Source: a virus. From it: a stretch of DNA of 33,295 nucleotides. The translations under genes were made by a program, and so were the position numbers. The stretch's first letter is position 1. Each line of letters opens with the position of its first letter. Shown here one piece after another: positions 13,164-20,045 of the stretch. The stretch lies in IMG/VR virus record IMGVR_UViG_3300046689_000827, positions 1-33,295 of that record. One strand, 5' to 3'. Under the pieces are notes generated by a model that ran no database searches, was not told the DNA's origin, and worked only from the letters and a program-made list of their open reading frames with translations.

Positions 13164-13183
13164 CAGCGAGTTCGAGCTCGCTG
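13164..13183 (+). repeat. Short inverted repeat in the leader of the TTA-containing gene
   Basis: CAGCGAG and CTCGCTG form a 7-bp stem with loop TTCGAG, about 36 bases before the ATG at 13220. It could be a leader hairpin or a protein binding site; there is no further evidence for either. Confidence 0.4.
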
Positions 13184-13219
13184 TTCCGTAATCCGTCCCG
13201 TCAGAAAAGGACTACACCC

Positions 13220-13519
13220 ATGACCTTAGCGCAGGGTTGCACCCTCCCCCAGCAGAAGACCACGACGGTTGAGCGTCTCCTCGATGCACCACTCGACGAC
13301 CTGTTGCTCGAGCTGGACGTCGAACTCCACCTGTCGCAGATCACCGACCCGGGCTTCATCGGCGCCCTGGTGCAGCTGCCGGACGGGAGCCTGATCCTGT
13401 CGATGCCGCCGGGCCGGCCGCGGCTGGAGCGGGACTCGGTGGCGCGGGCGATGCTCGGGCAGGTGATCGGCGTGCCGCTGTCGCCGCTTCCGTCGCCGTA
13501 TGAGTTGACCGAGCTCTGA
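13220..13519 (+). CDS. Hypothetical protein with a TTA leucine codon (99 aa)
   Basis: AAAAGGA lies upstream of the ATG. The third codon is TTA, a leucine codon so rare in Streptomyces that genes holding it depend on the developmental tRNA made from bldA. The protein (LLDAPLDDLLLELDVELHLSQITDPGFIGALVQLPDGSLILSMPPG...) is a small alpha/beta domain of unknown family. It is bracketed by two terminators, so it is a single-gene unit. If the TTA is real, translation would be limited to late growth. Confidence 0.75.
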   Translation: MTLAQGCTLPQQKTTTVERLLDAPLDDLLLELDVELHLSQITDPGFIGALVQLPDGSLILSMPPGRPRLERDSVARAMLGQVIGVPLSPLPSPYELTEL

Positions 13520-13530
13520 CCGCACACAGA

Positions 13531-13564
13531 AGCGCCCCCGGCTCCGGTTGGAGTCGGGGGCGCT
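13531..13564. terminator. Bidirectional terminator
   Basis: AGCGCCCCCGGCTCC and GGAGTCGGGGGCGCT pair almost perfectly across a GGTT loop. It lies between the stop of the plus-strand gene at 13519 and the stop of the minus-strand gene at 13571 and can serve both. Confidence 0.8.
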
Positions 13565-13570
13565 GTGCTG

Positions 13571-14332
13571 TCAGTCGTCGGGGGCGCGTTCCGGCTGCTC
13601 GCTGTTGTCGCTGGCAGGCTGCTCGCCGGTCGATTTGATCCGGTCGTCGATGACGATCGCCACGGGGTCGCCGCCGGTGCCGCTGTGCGGATCCTTCGCG
13701 ACGGCCTTCACGGTCTTGGCGATGCGCCCGTACACGTGCTGGGCGATGGCCGCGGTACCCGGGTCGGCGTCTGCGGCCTGGTGGACGGCCTGGAGGCTGG
13801 TGAGGGCGGCGACGAGGGACGGCCCGGAGACCTGCACCTTGACGATGCCGTCTTTCTCCTTGACGTCGCCGGGGATGTGGAAGTGCCGGTCTTGGCCTGC
13901 GTGTTCGACGAGGAACGCCCACGTGTCGCGGTGGACGCGGAGTTCGGCTGCGGAGATGCCGGCTGCGGCGAGGAGGAGTTTCGGGTGCTTTTCTTCCTTG
14001 CCCTCGTCCACGTCCTCGCCGGGCTGCTGCTCCACTGCGGCGTCCGGCTCGGCCGGCTGGGGCTCCCCGTACCGCTGGGTGTTGGCGCGGACGGTGGCGA
14101 GGTCGGCGCTGAACGCGGACAGCTGGCTGATGAGCATCTCCCGGTTCTCGCCGAGTGCCCGGCGGACGACTTCTCGGGTGTCGTTGAGGTGGTCGCGGGC
14201 GGCGGTTTCGGTGCGGTCGATGGCGTGCTGCTGGCCGTCGACTTGCTGCCGTAGTGCGCGGAGTTCCGCCAGCGCCTGTGTGAGCTGGTCGCTGATCCCT
14301 TGTAGCTGCTGGCTGTGGTCCTTGCCGAACAT
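13571..14332 (-). CDS. Coiled-coil hypothetical protein (253 aa)
   Basis: AAGGGGGG lies upstream of the ATG. Residues 1-85 form a long coiled coil (QQLQGISDQLTQALAELRALRQQVDGQQHAIDRT...), then an acidic linker (EQQPGEDVDEGKEEKHP) and a C-terminal alpha/beta domain with HRDTWAFLVEHAGQDRHFHIPGDVKEKDGIVKV. The tail is acidic. No family recognised. It is flanked by a terminator on each side and seems to be a single-gene unit. Confidence 0.8.
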   Translation of the reverse strand: MFGKDHSQQLQGISDQLTQALAELRALRQQVDGQQHAIDRTETAARDHLNDTREVVRRALGENREMLISQLSAFSADLATVRANTQRYGEPQPAEPDAAVEQQPGEDVDEGKEEKHPKLLLAAAGISAAELRVHRDTWAFLVEHAGQDRHFHIPGDVKEKDGIVKVQVSGPSLVAALTSLQAVHQAADADPGTAAIAQHVYGRIAKTVKAVAKDPHSGTGGDPVAIVIDDRIKSTGEQPASDNSEQPERAPDD

Positions 14333-14420
14333 CCAGGCCCCCCTTGTTGTCGGCTGACCTGGTCAGGGTGGGGGTGGGACATGACGGGGGCAAGGTCGCG
14401 AACCGGACAGTTGCGCATTG

Positions 14421-14455
14421 AAGCGCCCCCGCGCCGAACCCCGGCCGGGGGCGTT
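14421..14455. terminator. Hairpin terminator
   Basis: AAGCGCCCCC and GGGGGCGTT pair with a single bulge across a GC-rich loop. In the 215-bp gene-free stretch 14333-14547 this is the only strong structure; it probably ends the minus-strand train that finishes at 14733. The rest of the stretch shows nothing clear. Confidence 0.55.
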
Positions 14456-14547
14456 CTCGTGTCACGGCTGCTGCTCGCCGCCGTTCACGCCGCGCCCCAT
14501 TTGGCCGTATTGCGGTGTCGGCCCGCGCGCTGCGGCGTTAGGCGTAC

Positions 14548-14727
14548 ATGACCAGGAGCCGGAAAATGCGGGATCTGTCGCCCCAGGCGTTCGACCAGCT
14601 GCGTTCACAGTTGGCTCGTGCCGCCGCCGGGGTGGCCAGGGAGAAAGTGCCACGGCAGCGACCTCGTCCGACGCCTGCGGAACCGGACGGCGTCGGCGGT
14701 GAGGCGGGCCCGCCCAGTTCGAGCTGA
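14548..14727 (+). CDS. Possible small basic protein (59 aa)
   Basis: ATG 14548 opens MTRSRKMRDLSPQAFDQLRSQLARAAAGVAREK..., a basic helical segment followed by a Pro/Gly-rich tail, ending six bases before the stop of the convergent minus-strand gene. No ribosome site is visible, so it would be leaderless. The clean fit between converging genes is the main support; coding bias is moderate. Confidence 0.45.
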   Translation: MTRSRKMRDLSPQAFDQLRSQLARAAAGVAREKVPRQRPRPTPAEPDGVGGEAGPPSSS

Positions 14728-14732
14728 GGCCA

Positions 14733-15023
14733 TCACTCGCCCGCCGCGGCCTCACCCGCTTCCCGCAGGTGGTGGTCGGCGAGGCCGACCGCGATCTCCA
14801 GTCCGGCGGCGATCCCGTTGTGGGCGGTGACGCGGAGGTGGTCGAGGTCGGGTCGGGGATGCTGGTCGGCGCGGACGGCTTTGGCGTGTTCGGCGGCGAG
14901 TTGGCCGCGGAGACGGTGGAGGCGGGCGAGGGTGGGCTGTGGCGGCTGGTCGGTCACGGGTTGGCCTTCCTGGGGGCTCTGTGCGGGTTCTGACGGCCTT
15001 TGGGGGCCTGGTTGGGGAGTCAT
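14733..15023 (-). CDS. Hypothetical helical protein (96 aa)
   Basis: The ATG overlaps the stop of the HNH gene as ATGA. The first 28 residues are Pro/Gln rich and disordered; residues 30-90 are helical (LARLHRLRGQLAAEHAKAV, then NGIAAGLEIAVGLADHHLREAG). An in-frame GTG after the disordered part (MTDQPPQP...) is an alternative start. No family recognised. Confidence 0.65.
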   Translation of the reverse strand: MTPQPGPQRPSEPAQSPQEGQPVTDQPPQPTLARLHRLRGQLAAEHAKAVRADQHPRPDLDHLRVTAHNGIAAGLEIAVGLADHHLREAGEAAAGE

Positions 15024-16120
15024 GGGGCGTTCCGGGCGTTGATGGCGCGTGCGACGCCGCCACTGAGATCGATCTGGGTGGCGGCCAACTCGACGGCTTT
15101 GTGGATGGATATCCGTCCGCGGTAGGCGGACCTGATGGCGACGGCCCTGGCGTGCAGGTCGTCAGCGAGGACCCGTTGCGCCGGGGTCAGTCCGCCTGAG
15201 CGTCTGTGGGTCTTCTCTGGGCGGGTCGGCCGCCAAGGGTCGTCGACGTCCCGGCTTTGCAGGTCGCCTGCCTCAGCGTCCTTCTCCGCGACCGGCAACT
15301 GGGGTTCAGGTGGGACGTCGAGCGCCTGAATTCGTTCACGCAGCTGGCTGGTCGTCACGGATTTCGGCTTCTCCCAGCACGTCCCCCACGGCTGCGAGCT
15401 GGGGAGGAGACCAATCTCGTCCGGTTTCAGGCACCGCCGATCGCCGTCATCGCCGATCCGGTGTAGGGCGGCAAGCGGCTCGCTGGCAAAGGTCTGACAG
15501 CACCGCGGGCAATGCGAGCGGCGGTCGCCGGTCCACCACGCCCCGCAGCTGTGCGACACGGCCCCCTGGGGAAGGGTGCGTTCGGCGAGGGGGCGCCGGG
15601 CAGGTGCGCGCTGGATGACGGGCTTGGGCTTCGCCGGCAGCTTCCGCCTCGCCTTTGTCTTCGGCTTCGGTTTGGCCTTGCCGACCTTGCGGGGCTGCAG
15701 CTTGGCGACCGTCTCCGCCGTCGACTCGAAGCCTTTCGCTATGCGTGCCTGCAGGATCACCTCTCGCGCCTCATCGACGGTCTGGAATATGCGGTCACTC
15801 TTGATCCCGTTGCAGACCTGGCAGGACAGGACCCAGTTCGCGTCCGGGTTCTGTGCGAGGTAGGCGAACGGAACGAAGTGATCCCAGTGCGCGGTGAGCG
15901 CGACCGTGCGTCCGTGGCGCTTCACGCGTGCACCGATTGGGAGTTGGCAGTAGAGGCAGCGTCCAAGCTGGCTGGCGCGAATGCGCTTCTTGGTGGTGGC
16001 CTTGGGGTCCTGTCGCTGAACGCCGCCGCCCGATCCCCGTCCGTAGACCCTGCCCTGCCAGCCCATGCGCGGATCGCTCCCTCCGGGCGTCTCCTGGGCG
16101 CTCTGGCGGCCGTCTGTCAC
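15020..16120 (-). CDS. HNH endonuclease with long C-terminal extension (366 aa)
   Basis: GTG start in a GTGA overlap with the coiled-coil gene. The HNH fold runs about 50-112: C55-x2-C58, the H78-W-D-H81 core, and C100-x2-C103-N104, the two CxxC pairs binding structural zinc. A basic linker (KAKPKPKTKARRKLPAKPKP) and a second cysteine/histidine cluster (SHSCGAWWTGDRRSHCPRCCQTF) follow, then a helical tail with LTPAQRVLADDLHARAVAIR. Free-standing HNH genes in phages serve in packaging or homing; with no terminase seen, the role here is open. Confidence 0.8.
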   Translation of the reverse strand: MTDGRQSAQETPGGSDPRMGWQGRVYGRGSGGGVQRQDPKATTKKRIRASQLGRCLYCQLPIGARVKRHGRTVALTAHWDHFVPFAYLAQNPDANWVLSCQVCNGIKSDRIFQTVDEAREVILQARIAKGFESTAETVAKLQPRKVGKAKPKPKTKARRKLPAKPKPVIQRAPARRPLAERTLPQGAVSHSCGAWWTGDRRSHCPRCCQTFASEPLAALHRIGDDGDRRCLKPDEIGLLPSSQPWGTCWEKPKSVTTSQLRERIQALDVPPEPQLPVAEKDAEAGDLQSRDVDDPWRPTRPEKTHRRSGGLTPAQRVLADDLHARAVAIRSAYRGRISIHKAVELAATQIDLSGGVARAINARNAP

Positions 16121-16539
16121 GCCGCCGCCTCCCCTCGCGGCCCTGTGCGCCCGTCTGCGGCTCTCGCAGCCTCCCGGACGTCCCGAGCGCCGTTCGCGGA
16201 CTCCGAGACGCCCTGAGGGCCGCCTGCGGCCTCCTGGACCACCTCCGTGCCCGTCTCGGCCTCCAGCTCCGCCACACGCGCCTCCAGACGCCGTATCTCG
16301 GCATCTGCGGCTTCCCGGTTCCGCTGCAGAGCCCGAGTCGTCTCGCCGAGACTGCGGCGCGTCTTGTCGGCCAACTCCCGTTCCGCCCGCCAGTAGTCAG
16401 CCAGGACAGCCGCCTCCGGAACGCTGAGCACGCCATGCAGGCCGCGCCGCAGCAGGATCTCGACCGCAGCCTGACGCTGGGCACGCTCGTGCTCGTGCGG
16501 CTTCGGGGCGCGGACCGCGGGACTCCGACGGCTGTTCAC
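16117..16539 (-). CDS. Coiled-coil protein upstream of HNH (140 aa)
   Basis: GTG start in a GTGA overlap. The central 75 residues form an unbroken coiled coil (YWRAERELADKTRRSLGETTRALQRNREAADAEIRRLEARVAELE), between a basic N-terminus (PKPHEHERAQRQAAVEILLRR) and a Gly/Ala/Glu tail. Likely a structural or DNA-associated partner of its neighbours; no family recognised. Confidence 0.7.
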   Translation of the reverse strand: MNSRRSPAVRAPKPHEHERAQRQAAVEILLRRGLHGVLSVPEAAVLADYWRAERELADKTRRSLGETTRALQRNREAADAEIRRLEARVAELEAETGTEVVQEAAGGPQGVSESANGARDVREAARAADGRTGPRGEAAA

Positions 16540-16712
16540 GACCGACCCCCGTTCTTGATCCGCCCGTTGGGCAGGAGCAGCCCGTCCGCGGTCGCGCGCA
16601 GACGGAGCGCAATCAGCAGGGCGCCGCGAGGCTTCTCGCCGCGCCGCACGTACAGCGAGAGCAGGCGGCCGAACTCTTCGTCGACCAGCAGGCGCAGGAT
16701 CCGGGTCGTCAT
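16536..16712 (-). CDS. Small basic protein (58 aa)
   Basis: Starts at ATG 16712 after GAAAGGC; its stop overlaps the start of the coiled-coil gene as GTGA. Sequence MTTRILRLLVDEEFGRLLSLYVRRGEKPRGALLIALRLRA... suggests two helices with a basic face. Called from ribosome site, overlap and coding bias. Function unknown. Confidence 0.65.
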   Translation of the reverse strand: MTTRILRLLVDEEFGRLLSLYVRRGEKPRGALLIALRLRATADGLLLPNGRIKNGGRS

Positions 16713-16736
16713 CGGTGGTGCCTTTCGGTGCGGGGT

Positions 16737-16761
16737 GCCGCCCCCACGACGCAGGGGCGGC
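16737..16761. terminator. Intergenic hairpin
   Basis: GCCGCCCC and GGGGCGGC form an 8-bp stem with a nine-base loop, 10 bases past the stop of the 268-aa gene in its direction of transcription. Confidence 0.5.
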
Positions 16762-16770
16762 AGGGCGGGG

Positions 16771-17577
16771 TCAGGTGGTGGGCTTCGGCTCGGCCTCGAC
16801 GGTGTACGTGGTGGTCGCGCGGACCAGACGGCGCTGCGTCGGCGTGCCGTCCTTCCACGTCGGGCCGACAGTGCGGGCGTGGGCCAGGTGGTTCACGGCG
16901 CGGTCGCGGGTGGCGTGCCGGGTGCCGGGCACCCACTCGTCGGCGAGCGGGTCGTGCAGCTCGGCGGCCCAGGTGTGCTCGGCCGGGTGCGCCTCGCCCG
17001 CCTGCGTCTCGGGCTGCTGCGCCTCGCCGGCCATGCGGCGCAGCTTCTCCAGCGCGGCCCGGTCCTCGTCGGTGAACCCGTCCCCGAGGGACATCTCCTC
17101 GGCGGCCTGGTCGAGGGCGAAGGTGAGGAACTGTCGCTCCGTGTCGGACAGCGAGGCGGCCTGGTCGGCGGGTGTGGGGAGGACGGCGGGCTGTTGCTCC
17201 AGTACGGCGACCTGGGCGCGGATGCGGATGATGGCGGCGCGGGCGCCGACGGCCACCTCGTCGTGCTGATCGCGGTAGTCGGCCTCGATCGCGTTGCATT
17301 CGGCGAGGACGGCGGCGAGCGCCTGGGCGATCCGGTCGCGCAGTGCGGTCTGGTCGGCGGGCGCAGACGGTGCGGCGGCAGGCGTGGCGATGAGCGCGGT
17401 CTGCAACTCGTGCCGCGCCCCGAGGGCTTCGACGCCGGGGTCGGTGGTGTTGGCGATCAGGTCGTCCATCGCTTCGAGGGCCCGGCGGGCGGCGTCCCGC
17501 AGAGGGTCGATGGCGGGCGGTTCCCAGACGGCCTTGCCGTCGCGGATGGCGTTGACGCCGTTGTGGTTCACGGGCAT
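16771..17577 (-). CDS. Helical hypothetical protein (268 aa)
   Basis: AAGGAG precedes ATG 17577. Mostly helical with a central region (RDRIAQALAAVLAECNAIEADYRDQHDEVAVGARAAIIRIRAQVAVLE) like a coiled coil, followed by SDTERQFLTFALDQAAEEMSLG and a C-terminal beta-rich tail. The N-terminus (MPVNHNGVNAIRDGKAVWEPPAIDP) is short and polar. No family recognised. Hairpins lie on both sides, marking a single-gene unit. Confidence 0.75.
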   Translation of the reverse strand: MPVNHNGVNAIRDGKAVWEPPAIDPLRDAARRALEAMDDLIANTTDPGVEALGARHELQTALIATPAAAPSAPADQTALRDRIAQALAAVLAECNAIEADYRDQHDEVAVGARAAIIRIRAQVAVLEQQPAVLPTPADQAASLSDTERQFLTFALDQAAEEMSLGDGFTDEDRAALEKLRRMAGEAQQPETQAGEAHPAEHTWAAELHDPLADEWVPGTRHATRDRAVNHLAHARTVGPTWKDGTPTQRRLVRATTTYTVEAEPKPTT

Positions 17578-17613
17578 GCGGTGCTCCTTGATCGATGTGA
17601 TTGGGTGGGCGGA

Positions 17614-17642
17614 GACCCGCGCCGCTACCGACGGCGCGGGTC
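17614..17642. terminator. Intergenic hairpin
   Basis: GACCCGCGCCG and CGGCGCGGGTC form a perfect 11-bp stem around CTACCGA, ten bases past the stop of the 135-aa gene. Confidence 0.65.
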
Positions 17643-17651
17643 GCTGCGTTG

Positions 17652-18059
17652 TCACGGGGTGGGGGCGGCCAGGGCGTCGGCGACGGTCCGGCCGTGGTAC
17701 GTGAGCCGCGGCGCCAACTGGCGGGCCAGCCGCAGCGCCGTCTCGTTGTCGAAGCGGTGCGCCGCCTCCCACTCGACGGTGGCCGGATCGTCGGGCTCGT
17801 CGTCCTCGCTGATCCCGCCGGGCTGGAGGGACCAACGCCCGTCGGTGCCCCAGTAGCTGAGCCCGTGCTGCACGGCGTACAGGCTGCCCTGCTGGTGCCG
17901 AACGTTCACCGTGAACTCCCACCGTTCGTCGTGGCCGAGGGGCAGGCAGGACACGACATAGGCGGTCGGCAGGACGGTCGGCTCCGGTACGCCGGGCTTC
18001 ACGTGGCCGAGGCCTTCGCGGATCTCCCGCATCGTCATCGCGGGCTTCTGGTCGGTCAT
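17652..18059 (-). CDS. Hypothetical alpha/beta protein (135 aa)
   Basis: CAAGGAA precedes the ATG. After a helical start (MREIREGLGHVKPG) the protein has a run of strands (TAYVVSCLPLGHDERWEFTVNVRHQQGSLYAVQHGLSYWGTDGRWSL) and an acidic loop (ISEDDEPDDPATVEWEAAHRF), then a helix. No family recognised; the shape suggests a small immunity or inhibitor-like fold, but this is only a guess. Confidence 0.75.
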   Translation of the reverse strand: MTDQKPAMTMREIREGLGHVKPGVPEPTVLPTAYVVSCLPLGHDERWEFTVNVRHQQGSLYAVQHGLSYWGTDGRWSLQPGGISEDDEPDDPATVEWEAAHRFDNETALRLARQLAPRLTYHGRTVADALAAPTP

Positions 18060-18113
18060 GGGGTTCCTTGTCTGGTGGGCGGTTCGCTGGGGTTTGTGCC
18101 TACTGCGGGCGGG

Positions 18114-18623
18114 TCAGCTGGCGGCGGCGAGGCGCTGCGTGCAGTCCGCCCAAGCGACGACGACCGGGAACTCGCCGTCCTTGTGCGGGCCGGTGCAGCC
18201 CTCGCAGATCTCCATCTCGCTGAGGTGCGAGCAGGTCTCCTTGCCGGGGATCTCGTCGCCCTCGTCGTCGAAGAAGTCCTCGCACTCGCGTTCCAGGCAT
18301 TCGAGGGAGCCGACGTCGACAGTCAGCGGAACGTGGGCGGTGGGCGGCTCGGGCTTCTGGGCCGCAGCCTGCTTCGGCCGGGTGTGATCACGGACCCGGC
18401 ACCGGTTCCACGGCACCATCTCGCCGTCCTCGGCGGAGCAGGCCAGGCAGGCGTCACCGGCCGGGGCGTCGAGGCAGACCGGGCCGTCGTCGCTGGACGG
18501 GTGACGGTCCCGCCAGAGGTCCCACGCCTCGCCCTCGGTCTCGATGTCGGGCTCGGCGCCGTGCGGGCACTGGTCGCTGCCGACCTCCCAGTAGAAGGCT
18601 CCGGGCTCATGCAGTTCGGTCAT
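18114..18623 (-). CDS. Cysteine-rich, probably metal-binding protein (169 aa)
   Basis: CAGGAG precedes the ATG. About eleven cysteines with interspersed histidines occur in clusters (DQCPHG; GDACLACSAEDG; LECLERECEDFFDDEGDEI; TCSHLSEMEICEGCTGPHKDG), typical of several small zinc knuckles, on a strongly acidic background. It reads like a host-takeover or adaptor protein but matches no family I recognise. Lies just upstream of the cytosine methyltransferase. Confidence 0.75.
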   Translation of the reverse strand: MTELHEPGAFYWEVGSDQCPHGAEPDIETEGEAWDLWRDRHPSSDDGPVCLDAPAGDACLACSAEDGEMVPWNRCRVRDHTRPKQAAAQKPEPPTAHVPLTVDVGSLECLERECEDFFDDEGDEIPGKETCSHLSEMEICEGCTGPHKDGEFPVVVAWADCTQRLAAAS

Positions 18624-18735
18624 GTCAGTTCTCCTGTCGGTGAGTTGGTTTGTCTAGGTTTCGCATCCCGCTCACACCGGGCTGCTGTCCGCCGTTTCCC
18701 CGGCCCGAGGGTCGGGCGGCAAACAACGGGCGACG

Positions 18736-19761
18736 TCACGCGGCCATCGCGTCGAAGTCGGACAGCCGTCGGGCCGGGGCGGCGACTGCGGCGACGAGGA
18801 CCGCGGCGAGCGGCGGGGGCACGGCGTTGCCGACCGTCAAGTGCCGCTGGCCGGCGGTGCCGTGGAAGACCAGGCCGGGCCGGAAGCCCTGGAGCTTCGC
18901 GCACTCGGCAACGGTGGGCCGGAGGTTGGGCCGGGGCGTCTTGCCCTCGGCGGCCTCTTTCGGTGTGGGCCTACGCAGCGGCACGTCCCGGTCCGCCCAC
19001 AGCGGCCGTCCGTCTTCGTCGACGGTGCCGATGGTGCGGGCCATGGCCTGCCGGGTGCCGTTGCCGAACGGTTCCGCGCCGCCCGTGTAGGTGCCGCCGC
19101 CGGTGACGGACGGGGCGGGGCGCTGCGTGTATCCCCAGCCGATGACGTCGGCCATGGCGGTGAGTGCCGGCTGGCCGAGCCCGCCGTGGGTGGGCGCTGG
19201 AAGCACAGCGTCGCGGGTGCGGCTGGCGATGAGGACGGCCCGCTTGCGGCTCTGGCCGAGCCCGTAACGGGCGGCATCGACCACGCCCGCGGTCGCGCTG
19301 TAGCCCCAGCTGCGGAGGATGTCCGCGTACTGCTGCCAGACGGGGAGCACGGACGGCACCTGCTCCATGCAGATCCAGTCCGGCATCAGGTCGGCCATCC
19401 ACCGCATCGGCTCCGCGGTGAGGATCGACCGTTCGTCGCGGCAGGCGGCGCCGATGACGGCCCGGGTGTCCTTGCCGCGGGAGAGGTCTTCGATCGCCTG
19501 GTGCACGAGCGGCAGGTCGAGCAGGCCGAGCTTCTTCCCGGACTTGTTGAAGCCCGGGCAGGGCGGCGACCAGATGCCGCCGTCGGTGCGGCCTTTGAAC
19601 ACCCACGTCGGGTACTGGGTGACGTCGCAGCGCACTGTCGGGTGTCCGGCTTTGTGGCGGGTGAGGGCTGCGGCGGCGTCGAGTTCGAGGCCGATGTCGG
19701 TGAGGCCGAGGGGGCGGATGCCTTCGGACCAGCCGATGCCCGCAAAACCGTGGACGATCAT
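18736..19761 (-). CDS. DNA (cytosine-5-)-methyltransferase (341 aa)
   Basis: Transfers a methyl group from S-adenosylmethionine to cytosine C5. All main motifs are in order: I FAGIGW (6-11), IV PPCPG with catalytic Cys68, VI EQV (133-135; usually ENV), VIII QSRKR (170-174), IX RPTVAECAKLQGF (281-293) and X GNAVPPPLA (311-319). The target-recognition region (about 180-280) is short. The ATG overlaps the upstream gene. No restriction enzyme lies beside it, so it is probably an orphan enzyme protecting the element from host restriction. The EQV variant keeps the key glutamate. Confidence 0.9.
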   Translation of the reverse strand: MIVHGFAGIGWSEGIRPLGLTDIGLELDAAAALTRHKAGHPTVRCDVTQYPTWVFKGRTDGGIWSPPCPGFNKSGKKLGLLDLPLVHQAIEDLSRGKDTRAVIGAACRDERSILTAEPMRWMADLMPDWICMEQVPSVLPVWQQYADILRSWGYSATAGVVDAARYGLGQSRKRAVLIASRTRDAVLPAPTHGGLGQPALTAMADVIGWGYTQRPAPSVTGGGTYTGGAEPFGNGTRQAMARTIGTVDEDGRPLWADRDVPLRRPTPKEAAEGKTPRPNLRPTVAECAKLQGFRPGLVFHGTAGQRHLTVGNAVPPPLAAVLVAAVAAPARRLSDFDAMAA

Positions 19762-20045
19762 GCGGCTTCTCCTTCGGCGCGCTCGTGCGGTCGGGGCAGT
19801 GCGACGACGGCCGCCTGCTCGCACAGCGGGCAGGTGCAGCGGCCGTGCGTCGGGGTGGGGCCGGTGGCGGTGGTGCCGATGGGCCAGCCGCCGGTGTGGG
19901 CGATCCGGTAGCCGGGCTCGACGGGGGCCGCAGCGACCGGGGCCGGCTTCGGGGCCGGGGTGCGGCCGGTGAGGGCGAGCAGGTAGCTCTTGAGGTCACC
20001 GTCTTTGCGGAGGGCGGCGATGTCCTCGGTGGTGGGCTGATTCAT
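19758..20045 (-). CDS. Small protein with cysteine motif, between helicase and methyltransferase (95 aa)
   Basis: The ATG overlaps the TAA of the DnaB-like gene. N-terminal 30 residues are helical (TTEDIAALRKDGDLKSYLLALTG), then a Pro/Ala linker and a C-terminal RCTCPLC motif that may bind zinc. The tight coupling to dnaB suggests a role in replication, for example a helicase accessory factor, but no family was recognised. Confidence 0.7.
   Translation of the reverse strand: MNQPTTEDIAALRKDGDLKSYLLALTGRTPAPKPAPVAAAPVEPGYRIAHTGGWPIGTTATGPTPTHGRCTCPLCEQAAVVALPRPHERAEGEAA

Noticed and set aside
14462-14755. Minus-strand open frame of 97 codons
   Set aside because: Arg/Pro/Gly-rich composition without ribosome site; it overlaps a hairpin terminator and the end of the 96-aa gene, whose own junction is better supported.
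15928-17856. Plus-strand open frame of 642 codons
   Set aside because: It crosses four minus-strand genes with ribosome sites and overlaps; its composition (Arg/Gly/Ser rich) is that of an antisense shadow.
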